Notes: generated by a model from the letters alone, not told the origin. 64,000 bases of DNA from Porphyrobacter sp. (GCA_027531395.1 JAPZRO010000001.1:480377-544376); one strand, 5' to 3'. Positions 26,235 through 34,107 are shown, counted from the first letter of the stretch. Program-made: numbers and translations.

Positions 26235-26420
26235 ATGAGTTTGCCGTTCGGGATGGGGATCTTCGGCCTCGTCGTCTGCGCGATCTTCGCGTTCACCGCG
26301 ATCCGCGAGCTGCGGCGCGACACGCCCGGCCATGCGCGCAATGCGGCGATGATCCACATCGCGATGGTCTCGATGTTCGTGCCCTTCTGCCTCTACGTCC
26401 TCGTCGCCTACGCGCCCTGA
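26235..26420 (+). CDS. Small two-helix membrane protein between nrdA and nrdB
   Basis: A 61-residue protein with two hydrophobic segments (MGIFGLVVCAIFAFTAI and MIHIAMVSMFVPFCLYVLV) separated by a short charged loop (RELRRDTPGHAR). GGGGAG lies 6 nt before ATG 26235, so translation is well supported. It sits in the 327-bp gap between the two ribonucleotide reductase genes in the same direction. I do not recognise the family; a role tied to the reductase cannot be inferred from the sequence. Confidence 0.7.
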   Translation: MSLPFGMGIFGLVVCAIFAFTAIRELRRDTPGHARNAAMIHIAMVSMFVPFCLYVLVAYAP

Positions 26421-26485
26421 CCTGAATCCAAGCGCCCCGCGCGTCCGTATCTGCTATACAAGAACACCCAAGGAGTAACCCGCCC

Positions 26486-27532
26486 ATGTCGCTGCTCGAA
26501 GCCCGCTCGACCTACAAGCCGTTCCAGTATCCCTGGGCCTATGACTTCTGGAAGCGCCAGCAGCAGATCCACTGGATGCCGGAGGAAGTGCCGCTGGGCG
26601 AGGATTGCCGCGACTGGGCGCAGAAGATCACCGATCACGAGCGCAACCTGCTCACCCAGATCTTCCGCTTCTTCACCCAGGCCGACGTCGAGGTGCAGAA
26701 CTGCTATCACGACAATTACGGCCGCGTGTTCAAGCCCACCGAGGTCAAGATGATGCTAGCCGCCTTCTCCAACATGGAGACAGTGCACATAGCGGCCTAT
26801 TCGCACCTGCTCGACACCATCGGGATGCCCGAGGCGGAATACTCTGCCTTCCTCGAATACGAGGAAATGAAGGACAAGCACGACTTCCTCGGCCAGTTCG
26901 GGGTCGACACGGATGAAGACATCGCCCGCACGCTCGCGGCCTTCGGCGGCTTCACCGAGGGGCTCCAGCTGTTCGCCTCTTTCGCGATGCTGATGAACTT
27001 CCCGCGCTTCAACAAGATGAAGGGCATGGGCCAGATCGTCAGCTGGTCGGTGCGCGACGAGAGCCTGCACTGCGAGGGCATCATCAAGCTGTTCCACACC
27101 TTCTGCGAGGAGCGCCAGTGCCTCACCAAGGCGGTGAAGGAAGACCTGATCGACATCTGCCAGAAGACCGTGCGGCTGGAGGACAACTTCATCGACCTCG
27201 CCTTCGAGATGGGCCCGGTGGACGGGATGAGCGCGAAGGAGATCAAGAAGTATATCCGCTACATCGCCGACTGGCGCCTGAAGCAGCTCGGCCTCCAGCC
27301 GATCTACCTGATCGAGGACCACCCGCTGCCGTGGCTCCAGCCGCTGCTCAACGGGGTCGAGCACGCCAACTTCTTCGAAACCCGCGCGACGGAGTATTCG
27401 AAGGGCGCCACCCGCGGCGACTGGAACACCGTGTGGTCGAGCTTCGACAAGCGCCAGAAGGCGAAGGCCGCCAACGAAGGCGCGGTGGAAGCGGAGGCCC
27501 CGGGGCTGTTTGGGGCTGAGGCTGCGGAGTGA
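26486..27532 (+). CDS. nrdB: Ribonucleoside-diphosphate reductase, beta subunit (class I)
   Basis: A 348-residue ferritin-like radical-generating subunit. Metal ligands and radical site are present: FTQADVEVQ, then METVHIAAY (E-x-x-H with Tyr four residues after His, the tyrosyl-radical position), GFTEGLQ and RDESLHCEG (E-x-x-H). This is therefore a Tyr-containing class I R2. AAGGAG lies 9 nt before ATG 26486. Its stop is 3 nt from the start of the SieB-like gene. Confidence 0.95.
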   Translation: MSLLEARSTYKPFQYPWAYDFWKRQQQIHWMPEEVPLGEDCRDWAQKITDHERNLLTQIFRFFTQADVEVQNCYHDNYGRVFKPTEVKMMLAAFSNMETVHIAAYSHLLDTIGMPEAEYSAFLEYEEMKDKHDFLGQFGVDTDEDIARTLAAFGGFTEGLQLFASFAMLMNFPRFNKMKGMGQIVSWSVRDESLHCEGIIKLFHTFCEERQCLTKAVKEDLIDICQKTVRLEDNFIDLAFEMGPVDGMSAKEIKKYIRYIADWRLKQLGLQPIYLIEDHPLPWLQPLLNGVEHANFFETRATEYSKGATRGDWNTVWSSFDKRQKAKAANEGAVEAEAPGLFGAEAAE

Positions 27533-27535
27533 AGA

Positions 27536-28081
27536 ATGCTTTCCGGGGTCGACTCAGGCTGGCTAAAAATCTTTGAGCAACGCGTCTGGGTTTTTTGGGC
27601 GCTTGCGGTATTCTGCGGGATACTGCTGTATTTAGTCAGTCTCGGCGCGCTTCCGACCTTAGCAGGGCTAGTTTGGCTTTCTGACACTCTGACGATATTG
27701 ACGCTACTGTTCGCCGTATTAGCTGTGTTCAGTTCGATCAGTCATATATGGACTTGGGCATCTTCGGAAATCCATGCCGCCAAAGCAAAAAAGGCCACTA
27801 TTGCCCGTCTCGATTCACTTACTCCGATCGAGGCTAGAATCCTTGGTGCATTGGCGCACACGAATCGCAGATCATTCAACACTCGCCTCGATAATGGCGA
27901 TGTCCATACACTCGTTCAGAAGCGCCTGCTTGTACAAGGAGGCGGCCATATCAATATTTTGGAGGTGCCCTACACCGTGCCTGATGCGATTTGGCCTGAG
28001 TTGCTGAGGCGAAAAAATGAGCTTCCGCCACCTGTACCCGGCGAAAATGATCCGTGGGTGCGGCATTGGATGACTTACTAA
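27536..28081 (+). CDS. SieB-like (superinfection-exclusion B family) membrane protein, atypical composition
   Basis: A 181-residue protein with two membrane helices (about 17-39, VWVFWALAVFCGILLYLV, and 48-70, TLTILTLLFAVLAVF) and a basic helical cytosolic domain (LDSLTPIEARILGAL, then VPDAIWPELLRRK). This is the layout of SieB proteins, through which prophages abort infection by related phages. The DNA is clearly poorer in GC and uses AAA, TTT and ATT codons rare in its neighbours, a sign of transfer. It begins 3 nt after nrdB and is probably expressed by read-through. Family assignment is by architecture and short similarities, so moderate. Confidence 0.6.
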   Translation: MLSGVDSGWLKIFEQRVWVFWALAVFCGILLYLVSLGALPTLAGLVWLSDTLTILTLLFAVLAVFSSISHIWTWASSEIHAAKAKKATIARLDSLTPIEARILGALAHTNRRSFNTRLDNGDVHTLVQKRLLVQGGGHINILEVPYTVPDAIWPELLRRKNELPPPVPGENDPWVRHWMTY

Positions 28082-28259
28082 ACGCCCCAAGCTATTTGAC
28101 TTCAAGGCCCAACCCGCTGCGACTAACTTCGCCTTCGGCTCAGTAAGTCTCGCGCCCTTCCCGCAGGCGGGGAAGGGTAAACGCGCTTATTTCTTTCGTC
28201 TTGTTTCCACCCCAACCCCTCCCGCTTGCCCCCGGCCTTCGCCGGGGCGGGTATCGCGG
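28082..28259. other. Hairpin-rich spacer after the SieB-like gene
   Basis: No gene is seen. CCCTTCCCGC and GCGGGGAAGGG (28155-28177) form a stem with a 2-nt loop. CCCCGGC-CTTC-GCCGGGG (28230-28247) is a tetraloop hairpin nested within CCACCCCAACC (28207-28217) and GGTTAGGGGTGG (28258-28269). These resemble dispersed intergenic palindromes; the first could end the nrdB-sieB message, though without a T-run. Confidence 0.5.
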
Positions 28260-28385
28260 TTAGGGGTGGGCCCTTCCTTTCAGCCCCCGCAGCCGCTCGA
28301 TCTCCTGCCGGATCGCCGTCACCACGCCTTCGGCATTGCCAAGCACATCGTCACTGGTGAAGCGCAGCACGTCGTCGCGCACCAT
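28260..28385 (-). pseudogene. Remnant of a DUF559 endonuclease-like gene (C-terminal 41 codons)
   Basis: Minus-strand codons from ATG 28385 to TAA 28260 encode VLRFTSDDVLGNAEGVV and a closing acidic/basic helix, closely matching the C-terminal end of DUF559 (Vsr-like) proteins, where R-F-x-x-D-x-V-L-x-N-x-E-G-V is the family signature. The upstream two thirds, with the catalytic residues, is missing: the sequence changes directly into the hairpin repeat at 28390. It is therefore a broken gene. Confidence 0.6.
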
Positions 28386-28389
28386 CAGG

Positions 28390-28505
28390 CCCCATCGCCT
28401 TCCCGGGATTGACCCGGGACCCCGCTTCTTCCTCTACCGTTGCTGAGGCAGCGGGGCCCCGGATCAAGTCCGGGGAGACGGAACGGGCAAGTCGGGGTGA
28501 CGAAC
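28390..28505. repeat. Dispersed palindromic intergenic repeat
   Basis: Three nested palindromes: CCCGGG-ATTGA-CCCGGG (28402-28418), CCCGCT...AGCGGG (28421-28455) and CCCCGGA-TCAAG-TCCGGGG (28457-28475). The unit resembles REP-like sequences with a GGATCAAGTCCGGG core that are scattered between genes in many alphaproteobacteria. It replaces the 5' part of the DUF559 gene. Confidence 0.65.
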
Positions 28506-28530
28506 TCGGCGAAGCAATGCGCCCCCGCCC

Positions 28531-29112
28531 CTAACACCACCGCTTGCGCGGCCCGCCCCATTGCTCGGCCAGCCCCTCGCGCACCAGCATCGCGCCGATG
28601 CTCTCGCCGCCGCGCGTCACCAGCTTGAGGCTGCGGCCATATTTGTCCTCGGAGGGGCCGAAGGTGTTGGGCTCCAGCGTGAACGGCCCCGCGTTGAGCA
28701 GCGCCTGCAAGCGCAGCGTCGCCTTGCGGCCCATCGCCGCCTCGTTGGCGCAGCCGGGGCTGGTGACTTCGGGCGTGTCGAGATCGGCGATGCGGATCTT
28801 CTCGCCCTGATACCAGATCGTGTCGCCATCGACGACGCAGGTCACCCGCACCGGGCCGGAACACAGCGAAAAGCTTGCCCGCTCGCGGTCACCACCGCCC
28901 GCCACCGGTACCGCGCCGCTCGCCTGCTCCACCCCGCCGCCGAAGGGCAGCAGCAGCACCGCCGTGAACGCCGCCAGCGGCAGCGCGACCAGCGCCACCG
29001 GGAACCAGCGCAAGCCGCCGCGCTCGCGCCCCGACGAAGCGGGCAGGTAGGCCGACACGCGGGTCCAAGGCGAGGCGCTCCGGCGTTTGCGGAAGGGAAT
29101 GATCTTGCCCAT
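28531..29112 (-). CDS. Membrane-anchored thermonuclease-family (SNase-like) protein
   Basis: A 193-residue protein with a basic N-terminus, one membrane helix (about 36-57, FPVALVALPLAAFTAVLLL) and a staphylococcal-nuclease domain: VVDGDTIWYQGEKIRIADLDTPE, then MGRKATLRLQALL and the closing DKYGRSLKLV and GLAEQWGG. The Asp, Arg and Glu pattern of the calcium-dependent active site looks complete. A periplasmic DNase/RNase role is likely. Start ATG 29112 gives MGKIIPFRKRR; the frame upstream is an unrelated shadow. Confidence 0.88.
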   Translation of the reverse strand: MGKIIPFRKRRSASPWTRVSAYLPASSGRERGGLRWFPVALVALPLAAFTAVLLLPFGGGVEQASGAVPVAGGGDRERASFSLCSGPVRVTCVVDGDTIWYQGEKIRIADLDTPEVTSPGCANEAAMGRKATLRLQALLNAGPFTLEPNTFGPSEDKYGRSLKLVTRGGESIGAMLVREGLAEQWGGPRKRWC

Positions 29113-29473
29113 GGGCCGATCCTGCCCGCCAATGGTCAAAATCGGGTTAGAGCGCGTTCCGCTGACCCCGATCCCCCCTTTCCTACCGCCCCACCGCCGC
29201 GCTAGTCTCTCCGCGATGCATCGGCGAAGCTTTCCTCCGCTCCCGCCTGCCGCCCTGGCCCTGCCTTGCGGCTGCAATCCCCCCGCACAACCCGCTTTTC
29301 CGCTCCCGCCCCGTGTCCGTCCGCTTAGGCGTTTTGATGACAACTCTCTGAATCGCATAACAAAACACCGCTCACGCAAAGCGGACAGGGTGTCCGCTTT
29401 GTCCGCTTGCGTGCCGAGGCTTGCCCGTGTCACACTCGCAGCGGGGACGCGTACACGAGGGGGGAGACAGATC
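29113..29473 (+). promoter_or_regulatory. Long leader of the sulfotransferase gene with intergenic element copy 2
   Basis: CTTTCCTACCG (29178-29188), 12 nt, GCTAG (29201-29205), ATG (29216), GTGTCCGTCCGC (29313-29324), then a perfect palindrome AAAGCGGACA-GGG-TGTCCGCTTT (29378-29400) with tandem 9-mers GTCCGCTTT and GTCCGCTTG (29392, 29401). The reading frame from ATG 29216 runs without stop into the sulfotransferase. The spacing from GTGTCCGTCCGC to the palindrome is 65 bp here and 64 bp in copy 1. No other gene is seen in this 361-bp stretch. Confidence 0.6.
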
Positions 29474-30385
29474 ATGCCGGGGCCATTGAACCGCCGCGCG
29501 CGCACGCTTGAGGAGGCGGCGCTCAACATGGGGGCGCTGATGGAGAGCGCGCCGCAGGTCCACTTCCGGCCGCTCGAACCGCAGGGCGGCGATGTCTTCA
29601 TCACCTCCTGGGCCAAGAGCGGCACCACGCTGATGCAGCAGATGTTCCACCAGATCCGGATGCTGGCCGCGACCGGCGCGGGTGACATGGACTTCGACGA
29701 CATCTCCCGCATGACCCCGTGGGAGGACACCGCCTTCGCGCTCGATTTCGACATGAACGTGGCCCAGCGCGCGGCCCCTCGCGGCTTCAAGTCGCACCGC
29801 GAATACGAGCGCCTGCCCGCGGGTGCGCGCTACATCGTCACCCTGCGCGATCCGAAGGAGACCTTCGTCTCCTATTACCGCTTCGTCGATGGCTGGCACA
29901 TCGAGCCGGGCGCGATTGCGATGGAGGAGTTCCTGCCGATGTGGATGGGCGGCGGGCCGGGCGGGTGCGACTACTTCACGCACCTCGTCAGCTGGTATGC
30001 GCGCCGCAGCGAACCCGACACGCTGCTCGCCACCTACCGCTGGGCGGCGAAGAACCGCGCGGCGATGATCCGGCGGATGGCGGACTTCCTCGGGCTCGAA
30101 CTGACGCAGGCGCAGGCCGCGACGGTGCTCGAGATGACCTCGCGCGACTTCATGCACGCGCACAAGGACCGCTTCGACGACGCGATGTTCTGCGCCGTGA
30201 TGGAGGCGCGGATCGGGGTGCCGGCGGCGAGCGATTCGAGCAAGGTGCAGGCGGTCGCCAGCGATGCGGGGGCGGTGCCGCCGCAGGTCGCCGCGCAGAT
30301 CGACGCGCTATGGGCCGAACGGGTGCTACCGGTGACGGGCCACGCCGATTTCGCCAGCCTCGCGGCGGAGATCGACCCGGCCTAG
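29474..30385 (+). CDS. Sulfotransferase family protein
   Basis: A 303-residue PAPS-dependent sulfotransferase. The 5'-phosphosulfate loop is ITSWAKSGTTLMQQM (about residue 40) and the 3'-phosphate-binding strand is YIVTLRDPKETFVSYYRF (about residue 118). The C-terminal KVQAVASDAG occupies the place of the family's RKG loop but lacks that triplet. The acceptor substrate is unknown. ATG 29474 has GGGGAG 7 nt upstream and is preferred over in-frame ATG 29216, which would add a low-complexity 86-residue N-terminus lying over the repeat element. Confidence 0.88.
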   Translation: MPGPLNRRARTLEEAALNMGALMESAPQVHFRPLEPQGGDVFITSWAKSGTTLMQQMFHQIRMLAATGAGDMDFDDISRMTPWEDTAFALDFDMNVAQRAAPRGFKSHREYERLPAGARYIVTLRDPKETFVSYYRFVDGWHIEPGAIAMEEFLPMWMGGGPGGCDYFTHLVSWYARRSEPDTLLATYRWAAKNRAAMIRRMADFLGLELTQAQAATVLEMTSRDFMHAHKDRFDDAMFCAVMEARIGVPAASDSSKVQAVASDAGAVPPQVAAQIDALWAERVLPVTGHADFASLAAEIDPA

Positions 30386-30395
30386 CGCGCTCTGC

Positions 30396-31040
30396 CTACC
30401 AGCCCCACGCCGGCGGGGGCGGGGTCACGGGGCGGGTCAGGTCGAACTCGACGCGGAAGTGCCGCTCGGCAGGGGCGCCGCCTGCGATGGTGCGGCGCAG
30501 CTGGTAGGCATAGGTGCCGCCCGCCGTGCCCGCCGGGTCGACCTCGACCTGCCAGACATTGGTGAGCGAGGCGGTGAGCCCTGCGCGGGTGAACAGCGCG
30601 ACGCTCTCGGCATCGACCGGGAAGGACTGGGCGCGCGCGGTGCCGGGGGTGGCGGTGTCGCCGCCGTACATGGTCACCGGGTCGCTGCTGCCGTCCTCGT
30701 GGCGGTGGTCGTGCTTGAGGCGCAGGCCGCCGTCGGGATTGCGGGTGACGAGCCAGGTGCGCGAACGGTCCCAGCTGCCGTCGGCGCGCTGGACGTGGAA
30801 CGGCACCGCGATGCGCGTGTCGCTGCACGCCGTCACCGCCATCACCATCGCGGCTCCGGCGAGATCGGCGTCGGCCGCGTCGGCGGTCACCATCCGCCCG
30901 GCATAGGCCTTGCCGCAATGGCTGGAGAGCGCCTGCCAGAAGGCGTCCTGCGGGTCAGCCGGAGTGGGCGTCGCGCATCCCGCGAGCAGGGCGAGGGCGG
31001 CGAGGCTGGCGGCGGAGCGAGGGGGTGCGAAGCGGATCAT
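30396..31040 (-). CDS. Lipoprotein of unknown function
   Basis: A 214-residue protein with a type II signal peptide: basic start, hydrophobic core and lipobox LLAGC at residues 18-22. The mature part is mostly beta-rich with HDHRHEDGSSDPVTMYGG and two Cys that may pair (SSHCGKAY, VTACSD). I do not recognise the family. It is convergent with the sulfotransferase gene (10 bp apart). Confidence 0.78.
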   Translation of the reverse strand: MIRFAPPRSAASLAALALLAGCATPTPADPQDAFWQALSSHCGKAYAGRMVTADAADADLAGAAMVMAVTACSDTRIAVPFHVQRADGSWDRSRTWLVTRNPDGGLRLKHDHRHEDGSSDPVTMYGGDTATPGTARAQSFPVDAESVALFTRAGLTASLTNVWQVEVDPAGTAGGTYAYQLRRTIAGGAPAERHFRVEFDLTRPVTPPPPAWGW

Positions 31041-31144
31041 GCGTCGGCCCTAGCACAGCATCGGCGTGGCAGCGAATTGACCCTGATCAAATACCGCCAC
31101 CCCGCGCGGCTCTAGGCTGACTCCACACACCAAGGGAGAAAACC

Positions 31145-31408
31145 ATGTCCGCACACACCCCGCACGAACTGCACGACGAATTTCCGCACGATGCCGACGC
31201 GCTGCACCGGCTCAAGCTCACCAATCCGCACTTCGTGAAACTGGCCGAGCGGCATCACGAGGTGAACCGCGAGATCCACCGCATCGCGGCCGAAATCGAG
31301 GCGGCGAGCGACGAACGGTTGGAAGCGCTCAAGCGCGAGCGGCTGCACCTGCTCGACGAGGTCGCCGCGTTGATCGAGCAGGAGCAGGAAGGCACGCCTT
31401 CCGCCTGA
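31145..31408 (+). CDS. YdcH family protein (DUF465)
   Basis: An 87-residue helical hairpin protein: FPHDADALHRLKLTNPHFVKLAERHHEVNREIHRI followed by LKRERLHLLDEVAALI, the standard DUF465 two-helix pattern. Function in the cell is not established. GGGAG lies 8 nt before ATG 31145. Next to it on the opposite strand is a 49-residue basic protein. Confidence 0.9.
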   Translation: MSAHTPHELHDEFPHDADALHRLKLTNPHFVKLAERHHEVNREIHRIAAEIEAASDERLEALKRERLHLLDEVAALIEQEQEGTPSA

Positions 31409-31483
31409 TGCATTCGGGCTTGTGCGGGCGGGGCGTGAGGCGATGCCCCGCCCGCAACCCACGCCCCTGCTGACGCGAGGCGG

Positions 31484-31633
31484 TCAGCTACGGGGCTTGG
31501 CCCGCCGATCCTCGCCCGAGCGGCGATCGCCCTTGCGGCGGTCCGGCCCGTCGAAGGGCTGCTGGCTCTGGCGCCGGTCGCCCTTGCGGCGGCCGTCTTC
31601 GGGGGCATCGGTAACGGGGGTATCGTCTGACAT
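31484..31633 (-). CDS. 49-residue Asp-Arg-Arg repeat protein
   Basis: ATG 31633 to TGA 31484 encodes an acidic N-terminus (MSDDTPVTDAPEDG) followed by a basic repeat region with four copies of a G-(D/E)-R-R-type unit (RRKGDRRQ, DRRKGDRR, GEDRRAK). GAGGT lies upstream of the ATG. The regular DRR motif is very unlikely to be noise and resembles short sphingomonad proteins; nucleic-acid or acidic-partner binding is only a guess. Confidence 0.65.
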   Translation of the reverse strand: MSDDTPVTDAPEDGRRKGDRRQSQQPFDGPDRRKGDRRSGEDRRAKPRS

Positions 31634-31782
31634 ATCGACCTCTTTCATCGGATGCCTAACACCAAGTCCCTGAAAAACCTAATCGTGTCATATACGCAGT
31701 GCCAAGCCGCCTTGCACTGCGCGGGGAAGGCGCTAGGGGCGCAGGCGTGCCATCTGCCCGACGGGCAAGGGAACCGACGCCT

Positions 31783-32700
31783 GTGAACGATACCAAGCTC
31801 TCCGCCCCCAGCGGCCCCCTCCCCGATCTCTCGAAGGCCGAAGTGCTGATCGAGGCGCTGCCCTATTTCCAGCGCTACGCCGGACGCACCTTCGTAGTGA
31901 AGTATGGCGGCCACGCGATGGGCGATCCGGCGGCGGCGCGCGACTTTGCCGAGGATATCGTTCTCCTCAAGGCGGTCGGCATCAATCCGGTGGTGGTGCA
32001 TGGCGGCGGCCCGCAGATCGGCCAGATGCTGAGCCGGCTGGGTGTCGAAAGCACCTTCGTCGATGGGCTGCGCGTCACTGACGAGGCCACGGCCAAGGTC
32101 GCCGAGATGGTGCTTTCGGGCGCGATCAACAAGGAACTGGTCGGCTGGCTGGCGGCGGCAGGCGGCAAGGCGATCGGCATTTCGGGCAAGGACGGCGGGC
32201 TGGTCACGGCGCGCAAGGTCTCGCGCACCACCCGCGATCCCGACAGCAATATCGAACAGGTGGTCGATCTGGGCTTCGTGGGCGAGCCGGCCGCAGTCGA
32301 CACCACGGTGATCGACACCATGGTGGCAGCGGGCATGATCCCGGTGATCGCGCCGATCGCCCCGGGCGAGGACGGAGCGACCTACAACATCAACGCCGAC
32401 ACCATGGCTGGCGCGATCGCGGCGGCGCTGGGCGCGGCGCGGCTGTTCCTGCTGACCGACGTGCCGGGCGTGCTCGATGCCGAGGGCAAGCTGCTCACCG
32501 ATCTCACCCCCGCCGATATCGAGCGCCTGCGCGCCGAGGGCGTGATCCGCGGCGGCATGGTGCCCAAGCTCGAAACCTGCGTCAGCGCGGTCGAATCCGG
32601 CTGCGAGGCGGCGGTGGTGCTCGACGGGCGGGTGGGCCACGCGATGCTGCTCGAATTCTTCACCGCGCGCGGGGCGGGCACGCTGGTGCGCGCCGGTTGA
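31783..32700 (+). CDS. argB: Acetylglutamate kinase
   Basis: A 305-residue enzyme phosphorylating N-acetylglutamate, the second step of arginine synthesis. Motifs: KYGGHAMGD near the N-terminus, [12 protein letters not shown] (substrate loop), [25 protein letters not shown] and [10 protein letters not shown] (ATP site). The start is GTG 31783 with AAGGGAA about 9 nt upstream; the in-frame extension back to 31699 has no initiation signals. No other arg gene is adjacent. Confidence 0.95.
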   Translation: MNDTKLSAPSGPLPDLSKAEVLIEALPYFQRYAGRTFVVKYGGHAMGDPAAARDFAEDIVLLKAVGINPVVVHGGGPQIGQMLSRLGVESTFVDGLRVTDEATAKVAEMVLSGAINKELVGWLAAAGGKAIGISGKDGGLVTARKVSRTTRDPDSNIEQVVDLGFVGEPAAVDTTVIDTMVAAGMIPVIAPIAPGEDGATYNINADTMAGAIAAALGAARLFLLTDVPGVLDAEGKLLTDLTPADIERLRAEGVIRGGMVPKLETCVSAVESGCEAAVVLDGRVGHAMLLEFFTARGAGTLVRAG

Positions 32701-32725
32701 TCTTCGGGAACTGAGGTGTGGCGCA

Positions 32726-32751
32726 AGGCGTATTAAGACGCTAATACGCCT
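32726..32751. promoter_or_regulatory. Perfect 10-bp inverted repeat between argB and yggT
   Basis: AGGCGTATTA-AGACGC-TAATACGCCT: ten-base perfect arms with a 6-nt loop, starting 26 bp after the argB stop and ending 60 bp before yggT. No T-run follows. It could be an operator in the yggT-folD promoter or a message-end hairpin. Confidence 0.5.
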
Positions 32752-32811
32752 ACCAAGGGACATCACCGGGCAGCGCCACCCGCGCGCGCCCAGCATGGGA
32801 TATGGATCGCA

Positions 32812-33105
32812 ATGCAAGGACTGGCTGTACTCGTCGACATCCTCGTGATGATCACCAATGTGCTGGTGATGCTGATCATCGTGCAGTTCGTGATCGGGCT
32901 GCTGTTCGCCTTCAACGTCGTGAGCCCCTCCAACGAATTCCTCCGGCAGGTCTACGACGCGATCAACCGCCTGCTGGAGCCGGTGCTGCGGCCGATCCGC
33001 AACATCCTGCCTGCCACCGGCGCGATCGACTTCTCGCCGCTGGTGCTGATCCTCGGGCTGCAAATCCTCATCCGCGTGCTGATCGGGCTGGCGGGAGCCT
33101 ATTGA
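32812..33105 (+). CDS. YggT family membrane protein
   Basis: A 97-residue inner-membrane protein with two hydrophobic helices (about 5-35 and 72-95) around the conserved loop [14 protein letters not shown], with ID and SPLVLILG after it, the YggT signature. It is linked to osmotic tolerance or division-site assembly in some bacteria, but its role is unclear. The stop shares one base with the folD start (TGATG). Confidence 0.92.
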   Translation: MQGLAVLVDILVMITNVLVMLIIVQFVIGLLFAFNVVSPSNEFLRQVYDAINRLLEPVLRPIRNILPATGAIDFSPLVLILGLQILIRVLIGLAGAY

Positions 33106-34001
33106 TGCCGCAAGCTGCTCTGATCGACGGCAAGGCTTTTGCCGAGGGCCTGCGCGCGCGGGTCGGCACCGCTGCGGCCGCCTTTGCGCATCAGGCCGGA
33201 CGCCGCCCGGGCCTCGCGGTGGTGCTGGTGGGCGATGACGCCGCCAGCCAGGTCTATGTCGGCGCCAAGGGCAAGGCCTGCGAGGCCGCCGGCATGGCGA
33301 GCTTCGAACACCGCCTGCCCGCCGACACTTCCGAGGCCGCGCTGCTTTCGCTGATTGAGCGATTGAACCACGACGAGGCGGTCGACGGCATCCTCGTCCA
33401 GCTGCCGCTCCCCGGCCAGCTTGACGAACAGGCGATCATCGCCGCGATCAATCCGGACAAGGACGTCGACGGGTTCCATGTCATCAACGCCGGACGGCTG
33501 GCGGTCGGCCAGACGGGCTTCGTCCCCTGCACGCCTCTGGGGTGCATCATGCTGCTGAAGGACCGGCTGGGCGATCTGTCGGGGCTGGACGCGGTAGTGA
33601 TCGGCCGCTCGAACATCGTCGGCAAGCCAATGGCGCAGCTGCTGACTGACGCCAACGCGACCGTCACCATCGCGCACAGCCGGACGAAGAACCTGCCCGA
33701 AGTGGTCCGCCGCGCCGATATCGTGGTCGCCGCCGTGGGCCGCCCGGAAATGGTGCGCGGCGACTGGATCAAGCCGGGCGCGACCGTGATCGACGTCGGC
33801 ATCAACCGCCTGCCCCCCGAACCCGGCAAGGAGAAGGGCCGTCTGGTCGGCGATGTCGCCTTTGCCGAGGCGCTGGAGGTCGCAGGCGCGATCACCCCGG
33901 TGCCGGGCGGGGTCGGGCCGATGACCATCGCGGTGCTGCTGCGCAACACGCTGGTCGCCGCCCACACCCACGCCGGAATGCCCGCGCCGGAGGGGCTCTA
34001 A
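33105..34001 (+). CDS. folD: Bifunctional methylenetetrahydrofolate dehydrogenase/cyclohydrolase
   Basis: A 298-residue one-carbon metabolism enzyme interconverting methylene-, methenyl- and formyl-tetrahydrofolate. Visible motifs: [12 protein letters not shown] (the catalytic Tyr and Lys of Y-x-x-x-K), [23 protein letters not shown], the NADP-binding [11 protein letters not shown] and the C-terminal [13 protein letters not shown]. Start ATG 33105 overlaps the yggT stop by one base. Confidence 0.96.
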   Translation: MPQAALIDGKAFAEGLRARVGTAAAAFAHQAGRRPGLAVVLVGDDAASQVYVGAKGKACEAAGMASFEHRLPADTSEAALLSLIERLNHDEAVDGILVQLPLPGQLDEQAIIAAINPDKDVDGFHVINAGRLAVGQTGFVPCTPLGCIMLLKDRLGDLSGLDAVVIGRSNIVGKPMAQLLTDANATVTIAHSRTKNLPEVVRRADIVVAAVGRPEMVRGDWIKPGATVIDVGINRLPPEPGKEKGRLVGDVAFAEALEVAGAITPVPGGVGPMTIAVLLRNTLVAAHTHAGMPAPEGL

Positions 34002-34009
34002 CCAAACAT

Positions 34010-34099
34010 CCGTTCGCCCTGAGCTTGTCGAAGGGCCGTCTTTCCTTCAAAGCCTTTTCTCAAAGAAGTGCAGGGCTTCGACAAGCTCAGCCCGAACGG
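34010..34099. repeat. Large imperfect inverted repeat of a dispersed intergenic family
   Basis: Arms 34010-34036 and 34073-34099 (27 bp each) pair over most of their length around a 36-bp loop; the core is CTTCGACAAGCTCAG read from either side. Units with this core are very common between genes in sphingomonads and relatives. It lies right after the folD stop and 8 bp before the next start, and may act as a terminator or protect message ends. Confidence 0.75.
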
Positions 34100-34107
34100 A
34101 GAGTTTA

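Noticed and set aside
29087..29473. N-terminal extension of the sulfotransferase back to 29087 or 29216
   Set aside because: ATG 29474 has a good Shine-Dalgarno and the enzyme domain begins there. The extension is low complexity and overlies the repeat element, so it is treated as leader.
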